Below, piece by piece: positions 51,338 through 61,600 of a DNA stretch of 64,000 nucleotides; position 1 is the first letter of the stretch, and every line of letters begins with the position of its first letter. The position numbers were made by a program, and so were the translations under genes. The stretch spans positions 1-64,000 of the forward strand of contig DATNCQ010000178.1 of NCBI GenBank assembly GCA_035571515.1. The letters run 5' to 3'. The notes beneath the pieces were generated by a model, which was not told the DNA's origin, made no database searches, and was given only the letters and a program-made list of their open reading frames with translations. The DNA comes from Gp6-AA40 sp035571515 (GTDB lineage: Bacteria > Acidobacteriota > Vicinamibacteria > Vicinamibacterales > UBA2999).

Positions 51338-52260
51338 CTCGAGGCTGCCTTCGTGGGGGTCAGGGCGCCGGGCTCGTCGACCAGCAGCCCGAGCAGGGCG
51401 CCCGTCGTCGCCGGGCGTGGCCCGGCGAGGCGCCCGTCGCCTCGAAGCGTCGCCTCCCAGTCCTGGCGCCGGGCGGTGGCCTCCGCCATCAGCGGTTCGA
51501 TGCCGGCCGCGCGCAACGTGCTGGCGACTTCCTCCATCTCGCGCGCGCGCCGCTCGCCGTGTTCCAGCACCCGGCCGATCATATAGGTGGCCGTCTTCCG
51601 CCAGTCGATCCCCGGGTACGTCTCGCCGAGCGACTCGTAGACACGGTCGGTCGCCCCGTATTCACCCGCCGCCAGCGCGCACTCCAGCATCAGCGCTTCG
51701 AGACCCTTGATGACGATGCTGCGGCACATCTTGACGGCGGCGGCCGCGCCAATCGCGGCGTTCATGACGTCGAGACGCATCTGATAGCGCGACAGGGCGT
51801 TGACGAGTGCGGGTGCGGCGGGTCCGTTGAGGAGGATCGGCACACGATGTTCCACGCCGGGTACCGGCGCCAGCATCGCGCCCTCGACGAAACGCCCCGC
51901 GCCACCGGCGATGACCGCTGCGACGCGGCCCTTCGTGGCGGGGGACACTGAGTTCAAATCGGCGAAGAGGTGATCGGCCGTCAGATCCGCGGCGACGCTG
52001 CCAGCGGCGTCCACGGCCGATGCCGCCGTGACGACCGAGAGGATCACCGCAGTCGCATGCGCCAGCTCGGCCGCCGTCTCCGCGAGACGAATACCGGTTT
52101 CGGCCGCGCGAGCGCGGATGCGTTCGCCGGCGGCGCCCCGATTCGCGTTGATGTCGAAGGCGACGAGCGGCGGCGCGCCGGCGCCCCGGAGGCCGCGGGC
52201 CAGGTGGTAACCGGCCTCTCCAAAACCAAGAAACCCAATCGGCGCCTGCCGATCCATCAT
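51334..52260 (-). CDS. NAD(P)-dependent dehydrogenase, 3-hydroxyisobutyrate DH-like with DUF1932
   Basis: A 308-residue protein with a Rossmann fold from the first residues (IGFLGFGEAGYHLARGLR), the DLNSVSPATKGR segment, and MLAPVPGVEHRVPILLNG. The all-alpha C-terminal domain of the DUF1932 type carries the general-acid Lys in AAAAVKMCRSIVIKGLE. Relatives oxidise 3-hydroxy acids. AGGAG seven bases before ATG 52260 supports that start. It is the upstream gene of a two-gene leftward operon with the extradiol dioxygenase. Confidence 0.87.
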   Translation of the reverse strand: MMDRQAPIGFLGFGEAGYHLARGLRGAGAPPLVAFDINANRGAAGERIRARAAETGIRLAETAAELAHATAVILSVVTAASAVDAAGSVAADLTADHLFADLNSVSPATKGRVAAVIAGGAGRFVEGAMLAPVPGVEHRVPILLNGPAAPALVNALSRYQMRLDVMNAAIGAAAAVKMCRSIVIKGLEALMLECALAAGEYGATDRVYESLGETYPGIDWRKTATYMIGRVLEHGERRAREMEEVASTLRAAGIEPLMAEATARRQDWEATLRGDGRLAGPRPATTGALLGLLVDEPGALTPTKAASR

Positions 52261-52342
52261 GAGTGCGCTCCTGTGGGCGAGCTTACATGAATTCACGCTC
52301 CAACCAGCTCCTGTGCATCCGCGGCGCGCCGCAGGTGTCGCG

Positions 52343-52895
52343 ATGACGACGTCCGAAGAGCAGCGCTGCGCGGAGGCGGAGAAGTTCCGGCGCATCGACG
52401 CCGCGTTTCGCAGCGGCGACCTCGACGCGCTGCGTGCGGCCGTGGACGAGGCCGACGCCATTCCGAACGGCGCCATGCCGTTGACGATCGGATCGTGCCT
52501 GGTCTACGCGATCTATCACAGCCCGCTGCCGTTCATCCGCACGCTGCTCGAGATCGGCGCCGATCCGAACGCGCCGGCCGCTGACGGGTTTCCGCCGCTG
52601 ATTGCGGCGCTCAGCTGCGTCCAGGAAGTTCCGGGCGCGACCAGGCGCACCGACGTCGCCGAGATTCTTCGCCTGCTGTTATCAACCGGCGCGGATCCGA
52701 ATCAGCGCGGCATCAACGACTACACGCCGCTCCACATGGCCGTGGCGGTGCGCGATCCGGTCGCGGTGGAGCTTCTGCTCGAGGCAGGCGCCGACCGCGA
52801 TCTGCGGACGCGCATCGACGACTGCGAGACCCCGCTCGAGATGGCCGGGGGCACGGCTCGATGCGATTGCGGCGCTGTTGACGCGAGCGGATTAG
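52343..52895 (+). CDS. Ankyrin-repeat protein with a frameshift near its end
   Basis: A protein of about 183 residues with ankyrin repeats: LPFIRTLLEIGADPNAPAAD, AEILRLLLSTGADPNQRGIN, YTPLHMAVAVRDPVAVELLL then EAGADRDLRTR. The frame read from ATG 52343 continues to 52906 with non-ankyrin residues. If one G is removed from the five-G run at 52848-52852, the last helix becomes MAGARLDAIAALLTRAD and ends at TAG 52895, exactly as an ankyrin cap should. So either the gene carries a +1 indel or the assembly does. Protein-protein interaction is the likely role; partner unknown. Confidence 0.8.
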
Positions 52896-52972
52896 CCGGC
52901 GCGTGATACCGGGCGCCGCTGTGCCGCGGGGCAGACATCTGTCAACGTCTGCTCCGGGCACAGCGGTCCCTG

Positions 52973-53057
52973 ATGATGGTCATCGGCAGGGAGGCGAGCG
53001 GGAGGTCGTGGTGTGTGCCTCGATGACCATCATGTCGGGCGCTTCGGCGAAGCGCCC
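52973..53057. terminator. Inverted repeat plus strong hairpin between convergent genes
   Basis: ATGATGGTCATCG (52973-52985) pairs with CGATGACCATCAT (53021-53033). Directly after it GGGCGCTTC (53037-53045) pairs with GAAGCGCCC (53049-53057) around a 3-nt loop. It lies between the ends of the ankyrin and phosphotransferase genes and probably stops transcription from both sides. No T-run. Confidence 0.6.
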
Positions 53058-53093
53058 GCCGCCACCAGACACGGTGGCAAGGCATGGAGGGTG

Positions 53094-54386
53094 TCATATC
53101 GCCGCCAATCCGCGATCGAGCAGGCGCTCGGATGTGGCCAGCAGCGCGGGAAGATGTTCGAGGCCGAGCGGGCGCACGCGCGTGAGGGCGGTGGCGGCGC
53201 GCTCGGCGAACAGCGCCGCCGCCGTGTGCCACGCCAGCGAGTCGCGGCGCGGCAGGTCGCGGTGCGAGCGGTACCCGACGAGAAACGCGTCCACGCGGCT
53301 CCGGCACTCGCCGGCGGACAATTCGCCGGTCTCGCGGCGATAGAGGAGCTCCGCCAGCAGGCTCGCGATGTCCGCCGCCGGTGCGCCGAGTGCGGCTTCT
53401 TCGACGTCGACGAGCGCCACCCGGTCGGACGAGACGATCGCGTTGCCGGGATGCAGGTCGCCGTGCAGGCAGGCGAGTTCTTCCTCCGCGACCGCGGTCG
53501 CCGCGAGCCGTTCCGCGAGATGATCGATCGCGTCGGCAGCGTCGGGCCGGCTGCTGCGCAGCGTCGAGGCTTGCTTCGCGAGCTGTTCCGGCGCGACCCG
53601 ATCGAAGCGGGACGCGTCCTTCAGCCAGAGGCCATGAAAGGCCGCGACGGCCGCGCCGAGCTTCTCGAGATCGGACGCCTCGTCATCGCCGCGCGAGTCG
53701 GCCATGCGCCGCCCCGGCAGCGCCTCGAGCCAGAGCGTCCGCTGCGCGCTCGAGTACGCCAGCGGCGCGGGCATGCAGAGCCACGGATTGAGCGGATCCA
53801 GGCCCGTGCGCAGGTGCGTGTACGTCTGATAGTCGCGTGCGGCCTGGTGCGTGGCGGCAACCCTGGCGTAGGCGATCGTCACGCCGGCAGCGTCCTCGCA
53901 CGCCAGCGTCGCCGACTTCTCCGGCGCGTAGGCGACGAGCCGCTTGCGCACCGGCGCGCCGGTGGCGATGCCCGGCACGGTCGTCGAGGGGTCGAGGATG
54001 GCGTCGAGCGAGGCGATGGCGGGGTCGTTCGGGAAGACGCAGTAGATGGTCCCGATCTCGAAGTCGTGGGCGATGCCGCGGATGGCCGCGACGCCTCGTG
54101 CGGCGGGCGCCGATCGGCGATACGCCTCTTCGCTCGTCGCGCCGGGGAACATCCGCGCGGCGATCGTGTGCGCGGCGCCGTCGATAGCGGCGCGATACAC
54201 CGCGCGCACGCTCTCACCGACCTGGTAGTCGACGCGCGCGAGCGCGACGTCACCGACCGCAGCCGGCGCGCCAATCCCGAGTGCCCACGCCAGGCGCTCG
54301 CGCATCACCGCCGGTTCCAGCAGCACGTCGCGATACATCAGCGCGGGGTCGGCGGCGAGCTTCACCGAAGAGGTGATCGTCTGCAT
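53094..54386 (-). CDS. Aminoglycoside phosphotransferase-fold (APH) protein
   Basis: A 430-residue protein whose C-terminal half has the kinase-like catalytic loop LACLHGDLHPGNAIV and, 14 residues later, VALVDVEEAALG in place of the usual Asp-x-Asp magnesium motif (Asp then Glu-Glu). The N-terminal lobe is unusually long and divergent. Many relatives phosphorylate sugars, homoserine, choline or antibiotics; nothing here specifies the substrate. ATG 54386 is preferred over the longer frame since the added 30 residues are Arg/Cys-rich. It is convergent with the ankyrin gene. Confidence 0.8.
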   Translation of the reverse strand: MQTITSSVKLAADPALMYRDVLLEPAVMRERLAWALGIGAPAAVGDVALARVDYQVGESVRAVYRAAIDGAAHTIAARMFPGATSEEAYRRSAPAARGVAAIRGIAHDFEIGTIYCVFPNDPAIASLDAILDPSTTVPGIATGAPVRKRLVAYAPEKSATLACEDAAGVTIAYARVAATHQAARDYQTYTHLRTGLDPLNPWLCMPAPLAYSSAQRTLWLEALPGRRMADSRGDDEASDLEKLGAAVAAFHGLWLKDASRFDRVAPEQLAKQASTLRSSRPDAADAIDHLAERLAATAVAEEELACLHGDLHPGNAIVSSDRVALVDVEEAALGAPAADIASLLAELLYRRETGELSAGECRSRVDAFLVGYRSHRDLPRRDSLAWHTAAALFAERAATALTRVRPLGLEHLPALLATSERLLDRGLAAI

Positions 54387-55027
54387 GTCAATCGCGCGCG
54401 GCGAGCGCGCACAACAGCCAGGAAATGCGCGCGCACGATAACACGGAGATCGACGCTCGAAGATGCACTTACGCAAAATGAGCGCACCTTTCGCGAGACG
54501 TCAGCGGAGCGCCGACGCGTCGTGCGATCGATCAAGAGCGATCGCGCAGACACTTTCGCAGTCGGCGCACTTCGTGTTGAGGACGACATCGGATTTTTCC
54601 GGAGGTCGTCTTCGCACGCGTGGCGTGCCGTCGAAGCGACACCCGTCTCGGACTCACCTGCGGATCCGCCGATCGCCCATTCAGAACGTGCCGAGCGACT
54701 CGTGGGCTCGCCGCGCGGCTCGCGCGAAACCGAGGGCACGTTCGGAGGACTGGTCGTACCAGCGCACGGAAAAGGACTCCTCGTGTGTTCGAGAATGCGA
54801 ACGAAATACGAAACATGAAGCGCTGGATGAGCGACGCTGGCCGCCGCTACCGGGAAAACCCTATGGATTCGAAGGAAAAGACCGGTGTGCGCCCGGGAAA
54901 CTCCCGATGGCGGAAGATTCTGCCGTCAGTGCTCAGTTCCAGCTTGACAGTAATCTTGACTCGCAGCACATTACGCGCGTTCTTTAGCGGTCATGCTCGT
55001 GCGTAAATGCCGTTACTTGGAGGTCGC
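54387..55027. other. 640-bp intergenic stretch, no convincing gene
   Basis: This interval is somewhat richer in A+T than its surroundings. The frames in it have no family features, and overlapping candidates conflict with each other. It should contain the divergent promoters for the phosphotransferase gene and for the Com-like/multicopper-oxidase side. No operator repeat was recognised. Confidence 0.5.
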
Positions 55028-55216
55028 ATGCTCCCTGCGCACCAAGTCACACCGGAAGGCCGTCCCGACATCCATTGGGAAGAGATCCGTTGCTGCGGCT
55101 GCGGCCGGCTGCTTCAGAAGATCGAGCAGCACGGGCTGCGGCCGGGTAAACACATCGAAATAAAGTGCGGCCGCTGCAAGGCGATCAACCGTATGGTCGG
55201 ACCAGAGCCGCAATGA
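55028..55216 (+). CDS. Com-like zinc-ribbon protein (62 aa)
   Basis: A short protein from ATG 55028 behind GGAGG. EEIRCCGCGRLLQKIEQHG then IEIKCGRCKAINRMV has the CxxC...CxxC knuckles (Cys22/Cys25, Cys48/Cys51 approximately) and the IEIKC-x2-C-x2-IN tail typical of Com, the Mu-like phage translational activator of mom. An additional Cys precedes the first knuckle. No mom or phage gene is present, and relatives are common in bacterial chromosomes, so an RNA- or DNA-binding role independent of phage is likely. It is followed by a good terminator. Confidence 0.75.
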   Translation: MLPAHQVTPEGRPDIHWEEIRCCGCGRLLQKIEQHGLRPGKHIEIKCGRCKAINRMVGPEPQ

Positions 55217-55271
55217 CGTAGCCGTCTCGCCGTTTCGCCGTCTGATTCGAACAGAGGCCCGTGGCGCGCAG

Positions 55272-55301
55272 AGGCCCCAACGCGCGCAGCGGGCCTTTTT
55301 T
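55272..55301 (+). terminator. Rho-independent terminator
   Basis: AGGCCC (55272-55277) pairs with GGGCCT (55291-55296) and is followed by a T-run (55296-55301). It separates the Com-like gene from the multicopper oxidase gene and is the only classical T-tailed terminator found in the window. Confidence 0.8.
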
Positions 55302-55336
55302 CGTTCAGCGTTCACGCTCATTCGGAGGACGCAGGC

Positions 55337-57370
55337 ATGACCCACAACGATTTTCTTCGTTTAAGTCGACGGGAGCTTCTCAGGCTTGGCGGCGCTGCAC
55401 TCGTCGGATCCGTCGCGCGCCCCGCCTGGGCGGACACCCGGATGTCGAGTTCGTGCGTCGAGCCGCGGCCGCCCGTGCTCGACATCCTTCAGGGCGCATG
55501 CGCGGGCGGCGAGGCCGTCGAGGCATACCCCACCAGCCCGTTCATCCTGTATCCGTTTACCGAGCTGCTTCCAATACCCAAGCCGCTGGCGCCGGTGCCG
55601 AAGTCGGAAGTCGACCTGTGGTCGCGGCCCCCTGGTCCCGGTCTTTGTTGTCAGGCTTCGGATGCGGCCGTCACGAGCACCCATCAGATCTGGCCGTCAC
55701 AGTTGCCGGTCATCTACCAGATCAAGCTGAAACTGGCCGAGCACTGTGTCACGACGTCGAAGGTCCAGCCGATCAACGCCGCCGGACAGTCCGTCCTGCC
55801 GCCGGACGGCATTCCCGGTCCGAGAGTTCTGCCGGCCAGCACGATCTTCGGGTTCAACGGACAGTTCCCGGGCCCGATGATCTACGGCCGGTACGGCGAA
55901 CCCGTCCTGGTGCGGTTCGAAAATCACCTCGACGAGAACCCGTATGGTCTCGACGTTGGTGACTTTGGCCACCCGAGCCGGTGTTTCTTGACGCACCTGC
56001 ACAACGCGCACACCGCGCCGGAAAGCGACGGTAATCCGAAGGCTCGGCTCTTTCCGTTCGAGCCAACGCAATGGGTCGACAACCTGTATCTCAACATGCC
56101 TGCCGGCAGCGACGACCGCGAGAAGCAGTCCTTCTTCTGGTTCCACGACCACTCCGAGGGATTTACCGCCGCAAACGTCTACAAGGGTCTGGTCGGTCTC
56201 TACCCCATTTACGATCCGAACCTCGATCCCGGTGACGAGAGGTACGGACTCAGGCTGCCGGGCGTTCCCAACGCTGAGACCGGTCGCATCGATTACGACA
56301 TCCCGCTCGCGATTTACGACTGCGCGCTCGACGACGGTGTGACGCCACACAAGGACTACCACAACGGGTGCGGCGAGACGCATAAGGAGTGGTGGGGCAA
56401 GACGTACTTCCGTCACTTCCCGAACCACGGATTCGTCGGCGATGTGTTCACGGTGAACGGCACGGCGTATCCCGTCCTCGAGGTCAAACGGCGGAAGTAC
56501 CGATTGAGGTTCCTCGACGCGTCGATTTCGCGTATTTACGAGTTCAAGCTGATGACCGGACATCCGCAGCCGGCGCGAGGAGTCCAGGGGCAGTATCAGC
56601 TCCCGGACGGGCAGCAGTGCATGCGGTTCACGCAGATCGCGAGCGAAGGCGGACTTCTGCCTTACCCCGTCCTCCGCAACTCGTTCAAGCTCTGGCCGGC
56701 CAAGCGACGCGAGTTCATCGTCGATTTCACGCGCTACCAGGACGGGACCCCGACCACCAAGGGCGACGTGATCTACCTCACGAACGTCCTGGAGATGACC
56801 GACGGGCGAAAGCCCGAGGAAGGTTCCGGCTATCGGGTTCCGATGATGAAGATTGTCATTGGCGACAATGCAGAGGACAACAGCGTCATCCCGACGACGC
56901 TCCGTTCCCTGCCCGATGTTCGAACGGATGGACCGCGTCGTAGCTTTGAACTCCAGCGTGGTGGTTCATCCGACGGCACTCTGTTTACGCAAGAGAACGA
57001 ATGGCTGATCAACGACCAGCCGTTCCAGGTGTGTGTGAGTCTCGCCACGCCGACCCAAAACGACCCTCGCGGCGAGATATGGACACTGAAGAACGGCGGC
57101 GGCGGCTGGGTCCACCCGATGCATATCCACATGGAAGAGCACCAGGTTCTCTCGCGAAATGGCGTACGGACGCCCCCAATTACGTCAGGTCCGATCGACG
57201 CGGACATCGACGACTTCGGCAAGGAGGACACGATCGCGTTGGGGCCGGGCGACGAGGTCGTGATCTTCCGGAGATTCCGGACCTTCAACGGTCCGTACGT
57301 CGCTCATTGCCACAACCTCGCGCACGAGGACCACAGCATGATGTTCGGATGGGAAATCATCAAGGGGTGA
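55337..57370 (+). CDS. Tat-exported multicopper oxidase
   Basis: A 677-residue exported oxidase. The Tat signal is LSRRELLRLGGAALVGS. All four copper motifs are present: HLHNAHTAP (about residue 215), FWFHDHSEG (near 270), VHPMHIHMEEHQ (near 595) and HCHNLAHEDHSMM (near 655), the last with axial Met of a T1 site. Such enzymes (CotA/CueO/bilirubin-oxidase type) oxidise Cu(I), Mn(II) or phenolics with O2. GGAGGACGCAGGC before ATG 55337 is strong. Downstream lie CusB- and CusA-like genes, so copper(I) detoxification is the best guess. The first 160 residues are longer than usual and Cys/Pro-rich. Confidence 0.92.
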   Translation: MTHNDFLRLSRRELLRLGGAALVGSVARPAWADTRMSSSCVEPRPPVLDILQGACAGGEAVEAYPTSPFILYPFTELLPIPKPLAPVPKSEVDLWSRPPGPGLCCQASDAAVTSTHQIWPSQLPVIYQIKLKLAEHCVTTSKVQPINAAGQSVLPPDGIPGPRVLPASTIFGFNGQFPGPMIYGRYGEPVLVRFENHLDENPYGLDVGDFGHPSRCFLTHLHNAHTAPESDGNPKARLFPFEPTQWVDNLYLNMPAGSDDREKQSFFWFHDHSEGFTAANVYKGLVGLYPIYDPNLDPGDERYGLRLPGVPNAETGRIDYDIPLAIYDCALDDGVTPHKDYHNGCGETHKEWWGKTYFRHFPNHGFVGDVFTVNGTAYPVLEVKRRKYRLRFLDASISRIYEFKLMTGHPQPARGVQGQYQLPDGQQCMRFTQIASEGGLLPYPVLRNSFKLWPAKRREFIVDFTRYQDGTPTTKGDVIYLTNVLEMTDGRKPEEGSGYRVPMMKIVIGDNAEDNSVIPTTLRSLPDVRTDGPRRSFELQRGGSSDGTLFTQENEWLINDQPFQVCVSLATPTQNDPRGEIWTLKNGGGGWVHPMHIHMEEHQVLSRNGVRTPPITSGPIDADIDDFGKEDTIALGPGDEVVIFRRFRTFNGPYVAHCHNLAHEDHSMMFGWEIIKG

Positions 57371-57407
57371 ACGTTCATCTGCACGACGCGGGACCAGGGG
57401 ATACACC

Positions 57408-58682
57408 GTGAAGAAGGCAATGTGGCCAGGTCTGCTGATAGGCGCGCTCGGGGCCGGATTCGTGGCCGGCGCCTGGTACGATCGGAACGAGGCCGTGAGC
57501 GCCGCCAGCTCGCGGCCTCGCACGCTCCTGTACTACGTCGATCCGATGAACCCCGCGCACAAATCGGACAGACCTGGCAAGGCGCCCGACGGGATGGATC
57601 TCGTCGCCGTCTATGACAACGATGTACGACGCACCGCTGTGGAGCCGCCCGCACGAGAAACCGGCGAGGGCCAGGTGAGCCTCGACCCGGAGAAGCAGCA
57701 ACTGATCGGCGTCCGCGTGGCCGCGGCGGAAAGGACGGGACACACAGAGAGGTTGCGCCTGTTCGGCCGCGTCGCGGCGGATGAAAGCGGGCTCTATCGG
57801 ATCAACGTCGGGATCGAGGGGTTCATCCGGGACGTCGCCGCCGTCACGACGGGAAGTCGCGTCGAGAAGGGTCAATTACTCGCGACCTTTTCCGCGCCGG
57901 AAATGCGCGGCCCGATTCAGGCGTACCTCGTCGCGCGCGAAGTGCTCGCGCGGGCGACGAACGCCGGTGAAGGCGCCACGTCAATCGAGCTTGCGACCGC
58001 CGCATTGCAACAGATGACCGACAGGCTTCTCACCTTCGGTATGGCCGAGGGACAAATCGACGAGATCGCCCGGACGCGCCAGGTTCCCTCCACCATCAGG
58101 ATCACCGCGCCTGCCAATGGCGTCGTCGTGATGCGCAACGCGTCGGTCGGTCAGAAGCTTGCGCGAGGCGACGAGTTGTTTCGCATCGCCTATCTCGCCC
58201 GTGTGTGGGTGCTGGCCGACGTGTTCGGAGGCGACGCCGACCATGTCAAGCCGGGCGCCGCTGCCGTTGTGTCGGTGCCGGGACGTACGGCATCGTTTCG
58301 GGCACGCGTCAGCCGCGACGTGGCGCCGCAGTTCGACGGTGACAGCCAATCCGCGAAGATCCGCGTGGAGGTCGACAACCCGTCCGCAATCCTCCGTCCC
58401 GGCATGTTCGTCGATGTCGACGTCATGGCCGGGCTCTCGTCGGCCATCGAGGTCCCTGCGGATGCGATCCTCGATTCCGGCCTGGCGCAGACGGTCTTCG
58501 TCGAGACGAGCGCGGGCGTCTTTGAACCGCGCGAGGTCGAGACGGGCAGGCGCGCGGGCGGTCGGGTCGAGATCGTGAAAGGCCTCGAACCCGGCGAGCG
58601 CGTCGTCGTCGCCGGCACGTTCGTGGTCGATGCAGAGCGCCGCGTCCGCGGTGGCGCCACGGGCGTCCAGGCGCTGCCGTGA
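57408..58682 (+). CDS. cusB: RND efflux periplasmic adaptor, CusB-like, with degenerate metal-binding domain
   Basis: A 424-residue membrane-fusion protein: N-terminal anchor (MWPGLLIGALGAGFVAGAWY), then YYVDPMNPAHKSDRPGKAPD-GMDL. This is a heavy-metal-binding HMBD domain in which the usual Cys residues (CPMHP, CPKCGM) are replaced while both Met residues remain. After it come lipoyl/hairpin (GRVAADESGLYRINVGIEG), beta-barrel (RVWVLADVFGGDADHVKPG) and membrane-proximal domains. Retention of Met without Cys suits Cu(I)/Ag(I) relay. Its stop overlaps the pump gene start by four bases. Confidence 0.9.
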   Translation: MKKAMWPGLLIGALGAGFVAGAWYDRNEAVSAASSRPRTLLYYVDPMNPAHKSDRPGKAPDGMDLVAVYDNDVRRTAVEPPARETGEGQVSLDPEKQQLIGVRVAAAERTGHTERLRLFGRVAADESGLYRINVGIEGFIRDVAAVTTGSRVEKGQLLATFSAPEMRGPIQAYLVAREVLARATNAGEGATSIELATAALQQMTDRLLTFGMAEGQIDEIARTRQVPSTIRITAPANGVVVMRNASVGQKLARGDELFRIAYLARVWVLADVFGGDADHVKPGAAAVVSVPGRTASFRARVSRDVAPQFDGDSQSAKIRVEVDNPSAILRPGMFVDVDVMAGLSSAIEVPADAILDSGLAQTVFVETSAGVFEPREVETGRRAGGRVEIVKGLEPGERVVVAGTFVVDAERRVRGGATGVQALP

Positions 58683-61600
58683 TCGGCGCCGTCATCGAAT
58701 GGTCCGCGCGGCACCGGGTGGCCGTGATCCTGGTGGCGATCCTCGCCGCCATCGCCGGCGCGTGGTCGATGGTCCGCGTGCCGCTCGACGCGCTGCCCGA
58801 TCTCAGCGACACGCAGGTGATCGTCTACTCGCGGTGGGACCGCAGTCCCGACGTCGTGGACGCGCAGTTGACCTCTCCGATCGTCACCGCGCTGCTCGGC
58901 GCGCCGCGCGTGAAGACGGTGCGCGGCGTCTCCGATTTCGGCGCCTCCTACGTCTACGTCATCTTCGAGGACGGCACCGACATCTACTGGGCACGCTCGC
59001 GGACGCTCGAATACCTGTCGCCCGTGCTGGCGCGGCTGCCGCAGGGCGCGACGAGCGAGCTCGGGCCCGACGCGACCGGGCTCGGCTGGATCTTTCAGTA
59101 CGCTCTCGTCGATACGACAGGGACGCACACGCTGTCGGAGCTGCGGTCCTCCCAGGACTGGTACCTCCGCTATCACCTCAAGAGCGTCCGCGGCGTCGCC
59201 GACGTGGCGTCGGTCGGCGGCTACGTGCGGCAGTACCAGGTGAACGTCAACCCGAATCGCCTGCGCGGGTACGGGCTGCCCATCAGCCGCGTGGTGGACG
59301 CGGTGAGAAGCGGCAACAACGACGCCGGCGGGCGCGTGCTCGAATTCGGCGGCGCGGAGTACATGGTGCGCGGTCTCGGCTACGCGCGTTCGGCCGCCGA
59401 TCTCGAGAACATCGCGCTCGGCGCGACCGGCGGCGGGACGCCCGTGCGCGTCAAGGACGTCGCCGACGTCGTGCTCGGCCCCGAGCTGCGGCGCGGCGTT
59501 ACCGATCTCGACGGCGCTGGTGAAGCCGTCTCCGGCATCGTCGTCATGCGGCAGGGCCAGAACGCACTGGACGTCATCGCCCGTGTGAAGGCGAAGGTGC
59601 GCGAAGTCGAGTCCGGACTCCCGGATGGTGTCGAGGTGGTGCCTGTCTACGACCGCTCCGACCTGATCAGGAAATCGATCGACAACGTCACGTGGACGCT
59701 CGTCGAAATCATGTTCACCGTCGCGGCCGTGATCCTCCTGTTCCTGTGGCACGTGCCGAGCGCGGTGATCCCGATCGTCACCATTCCGCTCGCCGCGCTC
59801 GCCGCGTTCGTGCCGTTCCGGATGGCCGGCGTCACCGCGAACATCATGTCGCTCGGCGGCATTGCGATCGCCATGGGCGCGCTGGTGGATGCCTCGATCG
59901 TCATCGCGGAGCAGACCCACAAGAAGCTCGAACGGTGGAAGGCGAGCGGAGGCGGCGACGACTGCCGGGCCGTCGTCCTCGCGGCGATGAAGGAGGTGGC
60001 GCCGCCGGCATTCTTCGCGCTGCTGGTGATCGCCGTGTCGTTCCTGCCGGTGCTGACGCTCGAGGGGCAGGAAGGCCGCCTCTTCACGCCATTGGCGTAC
60101 ACGAAGTCGCTGTGCATGCTGATCGCCGCGGTGCTGGCGGTCACGCTCGATCCGGCGCTGCGGCTGCTGTTGACGCGTGTCCGCCCGTTCCGGTTTCGTC
60201 CCGCATGGATCTGCAGGGCCGTCAACGTCGTGGGCGTCGGCACCATTCACGCCGAAGAACGTCATCCGATCAGCCGGCGGCTCGTGCGCGCCTACGAGCC
60301 CGTCGCCGTCTGGTCGTTGCAGCACCCCTGGCTCGTCGTCGCGACCGCGGTGACGGCGATGGCGGTGACCGTGCCGATCTATCAGCGCCTCGGCTCGGAG
60401 TTCATGCCGCCGCTCGACGAGGGGACGATCCTCTACATGCCCTCCACCGTGCCGGGGATCTCGATCGGCACGGCCGAACAGCTGCTGCGATCGACCGATC
60501 GCCTCATCAAGCAGTTTCCGGAAGTCGACCGCGTGCTCGGCAAGGCGGGCCGCGCGGACACGCCGACCGATCCGGCGCCGCTGTCGATGTTCGAGACGAT
60601 CGTGACGCTGAAGCCGGTGTCCGCATGGCGGACGCGGCCCACGTGGTACTCGTCGTGGGCGCCGCGATGGACGCTGCCGGTGCTGCGCCGCGTCACGCCC
60701 GATCACATCTCGCGCGAACAGCTCGTGCGCGAGCTCGACGAGGCCGTGGACGTGCCGGGGCTGTCGAACGCGTGGACCATGCCGGTGAAGGGGCGCACGG
60801 GCATGCTGACGACGGGCATCCGCACGCCGATCGGGTTGAAGATCGCCGGCGGCGACGCCGCGACCATCGACCGCATCGGCGCCAGCGTCGAGACCATCCT
60901 GTCGCGCGTCGCGGGGGCGCGCCGCGTGTTCGCGGAGCGGAGCGCCTCGGGGCGATTTCTCGACATCACCTGGAACCGCGAGCAGATCGCACGCTACGGG
61001 CTGAGCATCGACGAGGCGCAGGCGGTCGTGCAAAACGCGATCGGCGGCGAGAACGTGACGACGACGATCGAGGGGCGCGAGCGCTACCCGGTCAACGTCC
61101 GCTTCATGTCCGACTTCCGCAGCGACCTCGGCGAGCTGGCGCGGCTGCCCGTCCCGACCCCCTCGCGCGACCGGCAGGTGCCGCTCGCGCAGCTGGCCAC
61201 CATCGCCGCCGCCACCGGGCCGGCGATGCTTCGCAACGAGAACGGGCTGCTGACGGGTTACGTCTACGTCGATCTCGCGGGACGCGACGTGCGCGGCTAC
61301 ATCGACGAGGCGGATCGCCTGCTCGCCGCCGGCCTGACGCTGCCCCCTGGCTACACCGTCACCTGGAGCGGCGAATACGAGGACATGCAACGCGTCGCGG
61401 ACCGTCTCACGCTCGTCGTCCCGGCGACGGCCGTCGTCATCCTGCTCCTGCTGTTCATGAGCACGCAGTCCATGGCGAAGACGCTCCTCGTCGCGCTCGC
61501 CGCGCCATTCTCCGCGATTGGCGCCGTGTGGTTCCTCTACGCCCTGGGTTACAACATGAGCGTCGGCGTCTGGGTGGGCGTCATCGCGCTGCTCGGCGTG

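Noticed and set aside
54463..54987. A 174-residue plus-strand frame in the intergenic stretch
   Set aside because: No family-like segments and conflicts with other frames of equal quality; composition looks random.
55028..55216. Prophage remnant suggested by the Com-like protein
   Set aside because: No mom, tail, head or integrase gene is near; Com-like ribbons are common in bacterial chromosomes.
55240..55275. tRNA-like T-arm (CTGATTCGAACAG)
   Set aside because: No acceptor, D or anticodon arm could be built around it, and the loop does not start with TT; chance match.
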